From Dyadobacter psychrophilus (GTDB lineage Bacteria > Bacteroidota > Bacteroidia > Cytophagales > Spirosomataceae), in NCBI RefSeq assembly GCF_900167945.1, contig NZ_FUZA01000016.1:1-34844 (forward strand): DNA of 34,844 nucleotides. Reading direction: 5' to 3'. The notes under the pieces are model-generated. The model was not told the origin of the DNA. It saw nothing but the letters and a program-made list of their open reading frames with translations, and did no database searches. This document shows, piece by piece, positions 16,851 to 25,273 of the stretch (positions are counted from its first letter, which is position 1; each line of letters begins with the position of its first letter). The translations under genes and the position numbers were made by a program.

Positions 16851-17051
16851 ATGTCGGTGCTAAAAAATAAACAAGAAAACGACTTTTGTTCTTTTATTAC
16901 AATTAGAGCAGAAGCTGATGCGGCTGAAAAAGAATTTTTTAAGTAGGATTTTTATGTACCAGGAAATGTCACTTTAATCATCGTTGCGTCGCACTCTTGT
17001 GCATTTTGTATAACAGGCAGCAATGAACATTTACCAGAGCGAACCAAATGA
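16851..17051 (+). pseudogene. Possible small gene broken by an in-frame stop
   Basis: The ATG at 16851 gives 31 codons ending EADAAEKEFFK, then TAG at 16944-16946. The same frame continues for 34 codons with protein-like composition (DFYVPGNVTLIIVASHSC, then AFCITGSNEHLPERTK) to TGA at 17049-17051. A run of 66 codons with a single internal stop in this AT-rich stretch suggests a recently broken gene. The family is not recognised. The rest of the 371-base gap between the aldehyde dehydrogenase and the next gene shows nothing else. Confidence 0.4.
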
Positions 17052-17115
17052 CATTCAACGGTACGCAAAATCGCCAATGATGCTTTCCCATGTTGAATTT
17101 GAATAATGAAAATGT

Positions 17116-17697
17116 ATGTGTGTTGTAGAAATGCTATCGCGATTAATTAAAATTCGAAAGAATTGGCAATTGTTTCTTTTAGCTGCCATGATAATAAATA
17201 ACCAACAACTGTCTGCGCAAGCACTAAAAGCGACTAATCCGCCAATGTATTTTCTGAATACAGGAGTGTTTTTTTCACCCTCAATGGAGGATACTTATTT
17301 CAGTCCGGCATTGGATGTAGAAACGGGATTTTGGAAAATGAACAACAAGAATTTTTTTAGCTGGGGCGCTTCTGCTGAGGTTTGGCACTTTAGCAGTATA
17401 ATGTATGGATTAAATAATCCAACCATAAAGAATAATACTGATGCTTTTATTAATCTGAATGGGATGTTTTATTATGATAACAAGATCATCACTCCATATG
17501 TGATGCCAACCTTTTCTTTTGTTTCAGATTTTAAAGATGTTGGTATTGCCGCAGGAATTGCCTTGGGGCTAACTCACAAAACAAGCAAAAGGTTAGAAAC
17601 CTTCATACAAGCGAAATCAATCAGATTTTCTAAACCACTCAATTATCTGAACATGAATTTTATTATGATTGGACTATCTTTAAAATTATCAGAATGA
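17116..17697 (+). CDS. Secreted beta-barrel-like hypothetical protein
   Basis: A 193-aa protein with an N-terminal basic segment and hydrophobic signal (residues 17-35) ending LSAQA. The mature part consists of alternating hydrophobic/polar strands with many Phe, Tyr and Trp (SWGASAEVWHFSS, NGMFYYDNKIITPYVMPTF) and ends in MIGLSLKLSE. This pattern is typical of small outer-membrane barrels or porin-like proteins in this phylum. An alternative start is the ATG at 17131. No family is named with confidence. It is followed by a dead methyltransferase gene, so the neighbours do not help with function. Confidence 0.7.
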   Translation: MCVVEMLSRLIKIRKNWQLFLLAAMIINNQQLSAQALKATNPPMYFLNTGVFFSPSMEDTYFSPALDVETGFWKMNNKNFFSWGASAEVWHFSSIMYGLNNPTIKNNTDAFINLNGMFYYDNKIITPYVMPTFSFVSDFKDVGIAAGIALGLTHKTSKRLETFIQAKSIRFSKPLNYLNMNFIMIGLSLKLSE

Positions 17698-17736
17698 ATT
17701 ATACGGCGAACACCAGGGCATTGTTTAAAGAGAGTA

Positions 17737-18225
17737 ATGAATATTAATTTTTTCTATAACAAATTCTGGAACCACGGTCCGGCGAGAAATTTTTGGAAGT
17801 TGGACCGGGTCCCGGCATTCAGGCGCTGCCCTGTAGCGGAGGCTTTGCTACCGGGAGGTACACTCGATGTTCTGGATATACAGCGGAAGATGCTGATGCA
17901 CTTGACCACCTGGCAACAAAAAGGCACGTTATCAACATACGGGCAAAGTTTGGAGATGCGCAAAATACCGCTTTATCAGGATGCCGTATTTAATGCTGTG
18001 TACATGATAGGAACCCTCGGGGAAATTCCGGATCAGCCCGTGCGCTGATGGGTTTCTCCGGCTACTAAAACCGGACGGGCGACTTTATAACAAGCGAAGT
18101 TATTATTGACACGGATTTTATATCTCTTGCTGCCTCTAAAAAAGAAGGCATGTGAGGCGGGCTTTGCGTATGAGCGGAGTAGCGACCAACCATTTCTTAT
18201 TTCACAAGATTTAGGCGAAAAGACA
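17737..18225 (+). pseudogene. Frameshifted class I SAM-dependent methyltransferase gene
   Basis: Pieces of a methyltransferase occur in order but in different frames. EVGPGPGIQ (SAM motif I) is read in one frame near 17795. ALLPGGTLDVLDIQRKML (motif II region) and YQDAVFNAVYMIGTLGEIP (motif IV region) are read in another. GFLRLLKPDGRLY follows at about 18051, then VIIDTDFISLA, and lastly KKACEAGFAYER near 18145-18180. At least three frameshifts are required. The 103-codon open frame at 17737-18048 is only the longest surviving piece and should not be treated as a gene. Confidence 0.8.
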
Positions 18226-18651
18226 GAGGTACTTTAATGCCACGAGACAATATGAAATTCATTTATATGAGCCCGGCCTTATTGCTGCCATGAAGCAGCC
18301 ATTGCATCGCACTCTTGTACAGAAGGTTCAACCACTCACCATTGCAAAGCATTACTAAGCAAACTGATGTATGAATAGAAACAGGCTTATCAAAGATTTA
18401 AGCTATGAGTTAGTTGTGAGCTTACGTGAGGGGATTGCTTCATAAGTTTTTGAAACAAGTTCGTTTGAAAATGATGAGAAAAGCGGTGCAAGTACAAGTG
18501 AGTGACACAACGATGTTTAATTGAAAAACAAATGACTGACCCAGAAGTTCAGGTAAACAAAATAGGTTCAACTTTGCAAAAATTTATCAGGCTTGAAGGG
18601 TAAATGAAGTAGCAATAAGGCAACTGGTAACAACAACATAAAGGTTACACA
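18226..18651 (+). other. Stop-rich stretch before the multicopper oxidase
   Basis: No intact gene. Short frames such as the 24-codon one starting at 18371 (MNRNRLIKDLSYELVVSL) are not assignable. The last part must contain the promoter and leader of the oxidase gene at 18652, but no clear TAnnTTTG box was found. Confidence 0.3.
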
Positions 18652-20973
18652 ATGAAAAAGATACTTTTAATAGCCGCAGTAATGACAATCTATTCTGCTA
18701 CATTTTCGCAGGATATGAAAGGTATGGACATGCCAAAACCTCAGGAAAAAGGAAGTGATAACATGGATGGTATGAACATGCCAAAAACAGCAACATTAAA
18801 AGTTCCCGGTAAAGCCGTAGCCTACTATCTTGATGTTACCGATACGCTTGTAACTTTTGCAAAAGGAAAATTAAAACCCGCCATTGCCATTAACGGCACC
18901 ATACCTGCACCTACGTTATATTTTACTAAAGGCGATACGGCTATTATTCATGTTCGAAATTTGATGAAAGAGGAAACATCTATTCACTGGCATGGCTTGC
19001 TTTTGCCCAACGAGGCAGACGGCGTTCCTTATCTGACTACTCCACCGATTGAGCCAGGCAGTACCTATACATTTTCGTTTCCTGTTATTCAAAACGGCAC
19101 GTACTGGTATCATTCGCACACTGCGCTTCAGGAGCAGGTAGGTCTTTATGGAGGTATCGTTATCTATCCCGCAGACAAGATGGCTCAAAAAGAAAAAGTG
19201 ATTTTGTTCTCTGACTGGACTAACGAAGACATGTCAACCGTTGTGCGTTCGCTGAAGGCGGGTTACGAATGGTATGGCATTAAAAGAAACTCCGTGCAAA
19301 GCTGGGGTGAAGCATTGGTAAAAGGATACTTAGGCGATAAGGCAAAACAAGAATGGGGACGCATGCCGCCGATGGATGTATCCGATGTGTATTACAACGC
19401 CTTTCTTGCCAACGGACGGCAATCAAGCGAGTACCCGGAATTTAAACCGGGCGAAACAATTTTACTAAGGCTTATCAATGGCGCTGCCGGTTCTTATTTT
19501 AACATACAATTTGCTGGTGGCCCAATGACAGTCGTTGCTGCGGATGGTATTGATGTAAGGCCAGTAAAAATTGATAAGATTGATTTTCCTATTGCTGAAA
19601 CGTATGATGTGCTCATTACCATTCCTGCGGAAGGCGCTTATGAATTAAGGGCTACGGCTGCTGATATTTCAGGCTATAGTTCGGTTTATTTTGGAAGTGG
19701 TAAAAAGGTGGCTGCACCCAACATTCCTGCGCTGGATTATTTTGCTATGTTAAGGGAAAGAAACAAAATGGATATGGCTGGTTCTGGTAAAAAAGGAACC
19801 TCCATGGAAGGCATGGACATGGGCAATGAAGATAAAAAAAGTAGCTCAGTGCCCGGCATGGATATGAGGAAGAAAGAGGACGAGGTAACGAAAATGGATG
19901 GTATGGATATGGGCTCAAAAAAAGAAGCTACTGCTGCAACGGAAAAATCAGACATGGCTGGCATGAAGATGGACAACGGTAAAAGTGCTGGCACGCTTAC
20001 TTACGATATGCTGCGCTCCATACAGCCAACTGCATTTGATGAAAATCTATCAGTACGTACGGTTCCCTTAACGCTTACCGGCAACATGATACGCTACATC
20101 TGGTCGTTTGATGATAAGCCTCTTTCTAAATCCGATAACATCATGATAAAAAAGGGTGAGGTAGTGAGGTTCAAAATGTTTAACAACACGATGATGCGGC
20201 ATCCAATGCACCTGCACGGGCACTTCTTCCGTTTAATAAATGCACAGGGCGATTACTCACCACTCAAGCACACGTTCGATATACAACCGATGGAAACAGT
20301 CACCATCGAGTTTTTAGCCAATGAAGAAAAAGACTGGTTCTTTCATTGTCATATTTTATATCATTTGGTTGCCGGCATGGCTCGCATTGTAAGCTACGAA
20401 GGCTCGGAGCAAAATGAGTTTGCAAAAACCGGTTACAAAGAGCTGAAAAAAGAAGACAATGCAATTTACAAGTGGGGCGATTTAAATGTGCTGTCCAATG
20501 GGGCCTTTCTCGAAAGCTTTGTATCCAATAATAAAACCCAGTTTCGTTTTGAAGGGCGGGTAAACTGGAAGGGTAATTTCGAAACGGAAGCCCACTTGTT
20601 GCGATTTATTGACAAACAGGATTATTTCGCCGCTTTTATAGGCTATGATTATCGTAGGAATAAAGAAGTGATCACAGATCCAAAAGACAAATTGAATACA
20701 AAAGACAACCGTAGGCAATTTGAAGTCGGCTTAATATATCTCTTGCCCTTTTTTGTTGAAGCCGAAGTCCGGGCAGATCCGACGGGCCGCTTCCGGGCAC
20801 AGTTGCAACGAAGGGATATGCCCATTACTACAAGAATATTTTTTGATGGTAAGATAAATACTGACAAAGAATATTTAATGGGGCTCCGGTATTTTTTCAG
20901 CCGCACATTTTCAATCAGTGCTTTGTATGATAGTGATTACGGAATTGGTGCGGGTATAAGCATTCGTTATTAA
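18652..20973 (+). CDS. Multicopper oxidase with C-terminal PcoB/CopB-like barrel domain
   Basis: A complete 773-aa periplasmic copper oxidase of the CopA/PcoA type. Residues 1-19 are a signal peptide (ATFSQ), followed by a short Met-rich stretch. The copper ligands are His112 and His114 (HWHG), His154 and His156 (HSH), HPMHLHGH at 517-524 and HCHILYH at 565-571 with the axial Met576. A Met/Lys/Asp-rich insert (about 370-443) with repeated MDMG/MDGM units sits before the last cupredoxin domain and may bind Cu(I). After residue 590 about 180 residues of aromatic-rich strands follow, ending in YGIGAGISIRY, resembling an outer-membrane barrel such as PcoB. The likely role is oxidation of periplasmic Cu(I) to Cu(II). 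The same architecture is seen in the partial gene at the left edge; the two differ clearly in sequence and are paralogues. Confidence 0.93.
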   Translation: MKKILLIAAVMTIYSATFSQDMKGMDMPKPQEKGSDNMDGMNMPKTATLKVPGKAVAYYLDVTDTLVTFAKGKLKPAIAINGTIPAPTLYFTKGDTAIIHVRNLMKEETSIHWHGLLLPNEADGVPYLTTPPIEPGSTYTFSFPVIQNGTYWYHSHTALQEQVGLYGGIVIYPADKMAQKEKVILFSDWTNEDMSTVVRSLKAGYEWYGIKRNSVQSWGEALVKGYLGDKAKQEWGRMPPMDVSDVYYNAFLANGRQSSEYPEFKPGETILLRLINGAAGSYFNIQFAGGPMTVVAADGIDVRPVKIDKIDFPIAETYDVLITIPAEGAYELRATAADISGYSSVYFGSGKKVAAPNIPALDYFAMLRERNKMDMAGSGKKGTSMEGMDMGNEDKKSSSVPGMDMRKKEDEVTKMDGMDMGSKKEATAATEKSDMAGMKMDNGKSAGTLTYDMLRSIQPTAFDENLSVRTVPLTLTGNMIRYIWSFDDKPLSKSDNIMIKKGEVVRFKMFNNTMMRHPMHLHGHFFRLINAQGDYSPLKHTFDIQPMETVTIEFLANEEKDWFFHCHILYHLVAGMARIVSYEGSEQNEFAKTGYKELKKEDNAIYKWGDLNVLSNGAFLESFVSNNKTQFRFEGRVNWKGNFETEAHLLRFIDKQDYFAAFIGYDYRRNKEVITDPKDKLNTKDNRRQFEVGLIYLLPFFVEAEVRADPTGRFRAQLQRRDMPITTRIFFDGKINTDKEYLMGLRYFFSRTFSISALYDSDYGIGAGISIRY

Positions 20974-21080
20974 TCAAGAAATAATGAAAATAGTACGTAA
21001 TCTCCGCGTTAATGTTGGCAGCTATTTTTTTCAGGCTAAGACATTACTTTGTGCTGCATTGGAAATGATAATAATTAATG

Positions 21081-21087
21081 TTGGTGA
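21081..21087. repeat. Target-site duplication, left copy
   Basis: TTGGTGA directly abuts the left inverted repeat of the insertion sequence; the identical 7 bases follow the right inverted repeat at 22078-22084. Confidence 0.88.
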
Positions 21088-22077
21088 ACCCGTTGGGTGA
21101 AACTAAGTAATCTGAATTTTAATATTGTTGATGTTCCTTTTGAACAAGTATTTGTTGATATATTGAATCGAAGTCAAGGCCGTGATTTTGGCCAGAACTC
21201 TGGTCTTAAATCCTTCAAAACTCTTGGCATAATTTCTTCTGATCATAAACTGATCACAGAGTTGTGAAAAGAGGGTCTCAATTCTTTTTCTAGTTTTACG
21301 AAAAACAAAAGGCTGCTTTTTGTAGTTTTTCTGATTAGTTCTCATTGGAGTCTTCAAACGAATATTAACTGATTGAAAAAGGTCCAATTGTTGCTGGCTT
21401 GAAATATACCCCTTATCTCCAAGTAGCACCATATCAGATAGTTGAGATTTGACATCTTTCAGGTAAGCGATGTCATGAACGTTTGCCTTTGTTATGTCAA
21501 TTGCACTAAAAACACCCGTCACTGTGCAGATACCGTGTAATTTATATCCGTAAAACCAAGAGTTTTGGGATGCGCAATAACCTTTTTCTGGTGCTGTTTC
21601 GAACGTTTCCTTACAAATTTTAGCCCTTTTGCTTCTAGCCATTTTACAAATTTCAAGCGGCATTGAATCGACAACAAAGTAGTCTTCAAATTCTACAAAA
21701 CTGCGACTTAGATTGCTCCTGATCCGTTCAGTCAGGCCAAATAATTTACGTCTACGTTTATTAAATTGACTTCTTTCGAGAATGTTTTCGATGGAACCTT
21801 CTGGAATCATTTGGAACAATAGATTTTCACTGTCGAGTGACATATACTCAGCCGTAAGACTCAATGCAATAACTTGAAACTCAGTCATCTTAGGTCTTCT
21901 TCCCACTTTTTTTGTATCCAGTGAAATGTTTAAGGACTCAATAGTTTTAAGAATTCTATTTTTACTATTTTGACATGCATATTGGGGTTTGTTTGGTGAC
22001 TTTAATCTACTGAATTTCAGCATATTAACCCAATATGCACTTTTCTTTTTCTTACTATTTTATTTCACCCAACGGGT
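21088..22077 (-). mobile_element. Complete IS982-family insertion sequence (990 bp)
   Basis: The element is bounded by a perfect 15-bp terminal inverted repeat, ACCCGTTGGGTGAAA at 21088-21102 and its complement at 22063-22077. A 7-bp direct repeat TTGGTGA flanks it on both sides, which is the footprint of transposition. One transposase gene fills nearly the whole length on the minus strand, with an intact frame. ACCC at the tip, the size and the duplication length fit IS982. Intact ends and an intact transposase suggest a recent insertion and possible activity. Confidence 0.92.
21103..22023 (-). CDS. IS982-family transposase
   Basis: A 306-aa DDE transposase. The N-terminal part (KRLKTIESLNIS-like helices, residues 20-110) is the DNA-binding region. 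The catalytic core contains VDSMPLEIC near residue 117, YGYKLHGICTVTG, LGDKGYIS with the second acidic residue, and KRIETLFSQL with the final Glu. These are the usual DDE positions of the IS4/IS982-type transposase fold. The stop codon lies immediately inside the left inverted repeat. The frame is uninterrupted, so the element may be mobile. Confidence 0.92.
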   Translation of the reverse strand: MLKFSRLKSPNKPQYACQNSKNRILKTIESLNISLDTKKVGRRPKMTEFQVIALSLTAEYMSLDSENLLFQMIPEGSIENILERSQFNKRRRKLFGLTERIRSNLSRSFVEFEDYFVVDSMPLEICKMARSKRAKICKETFETAPEKGYCASQNSWFYGYKLHGICTVTGVFSAIDITKANVHDIAYLKDVKSQLSDMVLLGDKGYISSQQQLDLFQSVNIRLKTPMRTNQKNYKKQPFVFRKTRKRIETLFSQLCDQFMIRRNYAKSFEGFKTRVLAKITALTSIQYINKYLFKRNINNIKIQIT

Positions 22078-22084
22078 TTGGTGA
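22078..22084. repeat. Target-site duplication, right copy
   Basis: TTGGTGA, identical to 21081-21087, directly after the right terminal inverted repeat. Confidence 0.88.
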
Positions 22085-22325
22085 TAATACTTTTACTGTC
22101 CATTTCATATAGCCAAGTAGGGCATTAAGGCTTTGTCCTAGATGCTCCGCATATAAATTGAAAATATCTCACCAATAATCCTAAGCAAGAGAGCCTTGTT
22201 GTTGCTCCAAATTAATAATATTATTGCTTAAAAGTCCTTATCCTGGTGGCATTTGAACTAATTAATGATTAAGCCCAATCTGAGTAATATACTTGTCGTT
22301 AGCTTATACAAGGATGAACATTGTT

Positions 22326-23552
22326 TCAAAAATAAGTTGAAAAACCAAACTGGAACCCAGCAGTCTGGGAAGCTGGGTTTCTTAATAAATCAGTACGTCT
22401 TTCATAACGGTAATTGGCCCGGACTACGGTCTGTGCGGATGGCCTGAAGCTGATCGCTGGCACGAGGGCATACACATGATCAGCTATCCTGAGCCCCAGC
22501 TCCTGAAAATTTCCAACGTTGTAGTCTGCATATTCCAGACGCAGCGCAACATTGAGGACACTTTCAGACCAGCCAAGCATTTTGCCTTTTTTTATTGGCT
22601 GGACAATATCTAAAAACCCACCTTGCTGGCGGCTGCCAAATTGCTGGATGTACGTATCGGGGACATCTACATAAGCCCAAACCCATTCTCCATTCAGGTA
22701 AGTGTCTTTTAGAATAGTCGAATTGATATCCAGGGCAATAAAGTTAAGGGGCCTTTTTTTATCAAGGACAAGACCATCATCCCTAAACTTGTTATACACA
22801 CCTCCCATCCAGGATACTCCTATCTCAGCGATTTTTCTGTGTTTAATCGCCATTTTTAAAGTTTTCAAAGGCACACCATTAAAGCTTTCCTCAAAGCGTT
22901 CCCTATTGGCTTTGCTGGCAGGGAACCATGTCCGGTTCTGATTGTTATTAATGATTTTGTCGTCAAAACCATTTGAAAGGTAGGCTTCATAAGCCCACAC
23001 CCAATTCTTTTTGGAGTACTTGCCAAACAGCCCAAAGCCTACATTACTCCAAGTACTAGGAATAATGGTTGTCGATGAAATTGGCCTGCTTACAAATTCC
23101 CATTTCGGACCATCATGGTTTTGATTAAAAGAGCCGATCGGGTTCATGATCACGCCGCCCCGCAGGTTAAACAGCGGATTGAATTCCAGGTCGAGCGCAG
23201 CAAATTCGATATTGATTTCCCGGCCACCTTCTTCAAACTCTATTTCTGTCATAAACTTGATCCGCTGCCGGATACTCGCCGACATGAACATAGTTAGCCG
23301 TGGTAATTGAAAAGAGAGGCCTTCACTGATCCCATCTGTACTAAAATAGCTGCTATTGGCTTCCAGGTACCCGCCCAGGGAAACAGGGAGCTTTCCCATC
23401 TGCAAAAAAGGCCGGTTATAGACGGCGTCCATATTGAGCTTCAATTTGCTGGAATCCTGCTTGACTCGGGTAAAGAAAAAGCTCGTATCGGTTTGTCCGT
23501 AAAGGGCCGGGCCAAAGATGGTCAGCATGAAGAGTAGTAATAGTTTCTTCAT
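22326..23552 (-). CDS. Porin of the OprO/OprP (phosphate-selective porin) type
   Basis: A 408-aa outer-membrane barrel. The signal peptide ends at ALYGQ (residue 20). The mature part has the typical order of strands with GGYLEANSSYF, SASIRQRIKFMTEIEFEEGG, LDLEFNPLFNLRGGVIMNPIG and a terminal FGFSTYF; the terminal Phe is the barrel assembly signal. The regions around FNLRGGVIMNPIGSFN and HDGPKWEFVSRP are typical of Bacteroidota OprO/P-like porins that co-occur with cytochrome/Rieske genes. The start codon overlaps the stop of the Rieske gene (ATGA), so translation is coupled. The substrate is unknown. Passage of a small ion or of metal, or simply barrel support for the redox lipoproteins, are both possible. 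Confidence 0.85.
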   Translation of the reverse strand: MKKLLLLFMLTIFGPALYGQTDTSFFFTRVKQDSSKLKLNMDAVYNRPFLQMGKLPVSLGGYLEANSSYFSTDGISEGLSFQLPRLTMFMSASIRQRIKFMTEIEFEEGGREINIEFAALDLEFNPLFNLRGGVIMNPIGSFNQNHDGPKWEFVSRPISSTTIIPSTWSNVGFGLFGKYSKKNWVWAYEAYLSNGFDDKIINNNQNRTWFPASKANRERFEESFNGVPLKTLKMAIKHRKIAEIGVSWMGGVYNKFRDDGLVLDKKRPLNFIALDINSTILKDTYLNGEWVWAYVDVPDTYIQQFGSRQQGGFLDIVQPIKKGKMLGWSESVLNVALRLEYADYNVGNFQELGLRIADHVYALVPAISFRPSAQTVVRANYRYERRTDLLRNPASQTAGFQFGFSTYF

Positions 23553-23992
23553 GCGAGTTCAATGAAGATGGTAGTCTGATCACTGCGCACATTGAACCTG
23601 CGCAAATCCTCTTTTGCCGGGCCTTTGGTTACTTTTCCCGAGCGGTCGTATTCACTTCCATGTGCAGAGCATGACAAAGAGTCGCCATGGACACTGACCT
23701 CATTGCCCTGATGGCTGCATTTAAGCCAAACCGCCGTGTATTTGTTATTACCATCGTCATATACAGCCACAGGAAATTTAAGGTTGTCAACATTGACAAC
23801 CACAACCTGGCGGGCTATTTTCTCCCCTGACTTTTTGGTCTCAAAAAAAGAGTCCTTTGGAAAAGAAATGGTCTTATCTGAAACGGCACCCTGAACCGAA
23901 TAAACGCTGGCGCATCCTGATAGTGAAAGGGTAGCTGATGATAGTCCAAGGCACGAAATACCACACGCTTTGATGAATTGCTTTCTGTCCAT
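23549..23992 (-). CDS. Rieske [2Fe-2S] lipoprotein
   Basis: A 147-aa exported Rieske protein. The N-terminal signal ends in SLSGC (Cys27), a lipobox, preceded by KACGISCLG. The cluster ligands are Cys92 and His94 in KCSHQG and Cys108 and His111 in SCSAHGSEYD. This is the CxH-x13-CxxH spacing of the small Rieske domain. The C-terminal strand PAKEDLRRFNV follows the usual Rieske ending. It abuts the di-heme oxidoreductase gene with no gap and overlaps the porin start, so all three are made together. It probably shuttles electrons between the di-heme protein and another periplasmic carrier. Only the four ligands are certain. Confidence 0.92.
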   Translation of the reverse strand: MDRKQFIKACGISCLGLSSATLSLSGCASVYSVQGAVSDKTISFPKDSFFETKKSGEKIARQVVVVNVDNLKFPVAVYDDGNNKYTAVWLKCSHQGNEVSVHGDSLSCSAHGSEYDRSGKVTKGPAKEDLRRFNVRSDQTTIFIELA

Positions 23993-25189
23993 TTATAGAG
24001 ATTTTAAAAACTTTATGAGATCTGCCTGCTCGCTTTGAGCCAATTGTTTGAAACGGTTTTTACTGCCAGTAGCTTCGCCTCCGTGCATTTCTATGGCCTG
24101 CTCAATACTTCTTGCCCGGCCATCATGCATCAGAAAATACTGTCCGCCCTGAGAATTAGGCGATAAACCAAGGCCCCAAAGTGGTGGTGTTCTCCATTCG
24201 GAAGTTTTTGCGCTGCCTTCGGTGTAACCGTCATCAAGTCCGCCGCCCATCTCATGAAGCAGCAGGTCGGTATAAGCATGAAAGGTTTTGTTTGAAAGGG
24301 CGAAAATCTGGGAAGGACCCGTTTTTAAGGTCTGCTTATGGCAGCTCTCGCAACCCAGTTCTATAAACGTTTGCTTCCCTTGCTTGACCTGCGGATCATT
24401 TTGGTCCCTTTGGATAGGTGCCTTCAAGGTTTGCAGATAAAAAACTACATTGTTAATGGTAAGGGTTGAAATTTCCGGATCGATTTCAAGACCCGAATAA
24501 ACATCAAAAGGGGCAAAAGAGGAACTGATACCAATGTCCTGGCTGTAAGCATTCACGGTTTGGTGCAGTAAACTGTATGCAGCAGCTTTCTTACCAAATC
24601 GATGTATATACCTGCCATTTTTGGGGACTGCATTTGGCAATGGGTTCAAAAAAGATGGCAGGTCGCCGTAATTTGGCACCCCTGATATTCCATCCTTATC
24701 CGCATCAGATGGATCAGCCATTGCCAGGATATCCGCATCGGTAACCATCTCGATAAAGCCAAGCCCTGTATTGGCAGGGGGCGTAAAGCGGGAAAATGTT
24801 GCCCCTGCCGGAATACTTTCTGGTGTATATCCTGGGATAGCCCGGTTCTGCAACTGCGGCCCACCCAGGTGCAGGAATTTATTGCCTGTATCATCGCTTT
24901 GTCCGAACCTGGTCAGGGTTGTAAACAAAGTGCCTTTGCCATCACCTGCATGGCAGCTTCCGCAGCTGGTGGCAACAAAGACAGAACCAAGGCCTGTTTC
25001 GCTAGTGAAAATTTCGTCATTAAAGGCCACGTCACCTGCTAAAAACCGAGTCTTTTCCGCAGATGTAAGCCCTTCAATGGGACCATCCAGAATTTGATCG
25101 TCTGCCGGAACCCTGGGCGTAATACGCTCACAGGATATAATTAAAATGGCTTCAAGAAGGATTGTAAAAATAAGTAACCGGCTATTCAT
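23993..25189 (-). CDS. Di-heme oxidoreductase (DHOR, DUF1111-type) lipoprotein
   Basis: A 398-aa exported protein. The N-terminal signal ends LIISC, a lipobox near residue 20. Two CxxCH heme motifs are visible, CGSCHAGDGKG near residue 77 and CESCHKQ near residue 281. The C-terminal half carries the family signature DLLLHEMGGGLDDG, EWRTPPLWGLG and the ending LMHDGRARSIEQAIEMHGGEA, seen in di-heme oxidoreductases sometimes called thiol oxidoreductases. The substrate of this class is not settled; some have peroxidase-like features. The gene is first in an operon with a Rieske lipoprotein and a porin, pointing to a periplasmic or surface electron-transfer role. Confidence 0.9.
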   Translation of the reverse strand: MNSRLLIFTILLEAILIISCERITPRVPADDQILDGPIEGLTSAEKTRFLAGDVAFNDEIFTSETGLGSVFVATSCGSCHAGDGKGTLFTTLTRFGQSDDTGNKFLHLGGPQLQNRAIPGYTPESIPAGATFSRFTPPANTGLGFIEMVTDADILAMADPSDADKDGISGVPNYGDLPSFLNPLPNAVPKNGRYIHRFGKKAAAYSLLHQTVNAYSQDIGISSSFAPFDVYSGLEIDPEISTLTINNVVFYLQTLKAPIQRDQNDPQVKQGKQTFIELGCESCHKQTLKTGPSQIFALSNKTFHAYTDLLLHEMGGGLDDGYTEGSAKTSEWRTPPLWGLGLSPNSQGGQYFLMHDGRARSIEQAIEMHGGEATGSKNRFKQLAQSEQADLIKFLKSL

Positions 25190-25233
25190 TTAGATTATTC
25201 TTAACAATATTTTAGATAAGCCTAAAATTTATA

Positions 25234-25263
25234 TAAAGGTAGTTTAAATTTTTACAAAGCAAA
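25234..25263 (-). promoter_or_regulatory. Candidate promoter of the di-heme/Rieske/porin operon
   Basis: On the minus strand TTTG (complement of 25260-25263) and TACCTTTA (complement of 25234-25241) are separated by 18 bases, close to the Bacteroidota -33/-7 pattern (TTTG, TAnnTTTG). It lies 45 bases before the di-heme gene start and after a terminator. Confidence 0.4.
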
Positions 25264-25273
25264 TATTGGGCAT

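Larger units (their letters stand above)
20984..22112 (+). pseudogene. Small ORF interrupted by the IS982-family element
   Basis: The ATG at 20984 starts 10 bases after the oxidase stop and reads MKIVRNLRVNVGSYFFQAKT and on to IINVG, where the insertion sequence enters. Removing the element and one copy of its 7-bp duplication restores the frame and adds DNTFTVHFI before TAG at 22110-22112, giving 43 residues in all. The clean restoration suggests, but does not prove, that a small gene was interrupted. No family is recognised. Confidence 0.35.

Noticed and set aside
17793..17993. 66-codon open frame starting MEVGPGPGIQ
   Set aside because: It is one of the frames of the broken methyltransferase and not a gene in itself.
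18302..18321. 20-base similarity to 16984-17003 (18 of 20 identical), considered as a repeat
   Set aside because: One such match is expected by chance in 35 kb, and the flanks do not align.
22354..22380. GC-rich hairpin near the porin stop, considered as a terminator
   Set aside because: It lies inside the coding sequence (encodes NPASQTAGF) upstream of the stop and has no T-run in the right direction.
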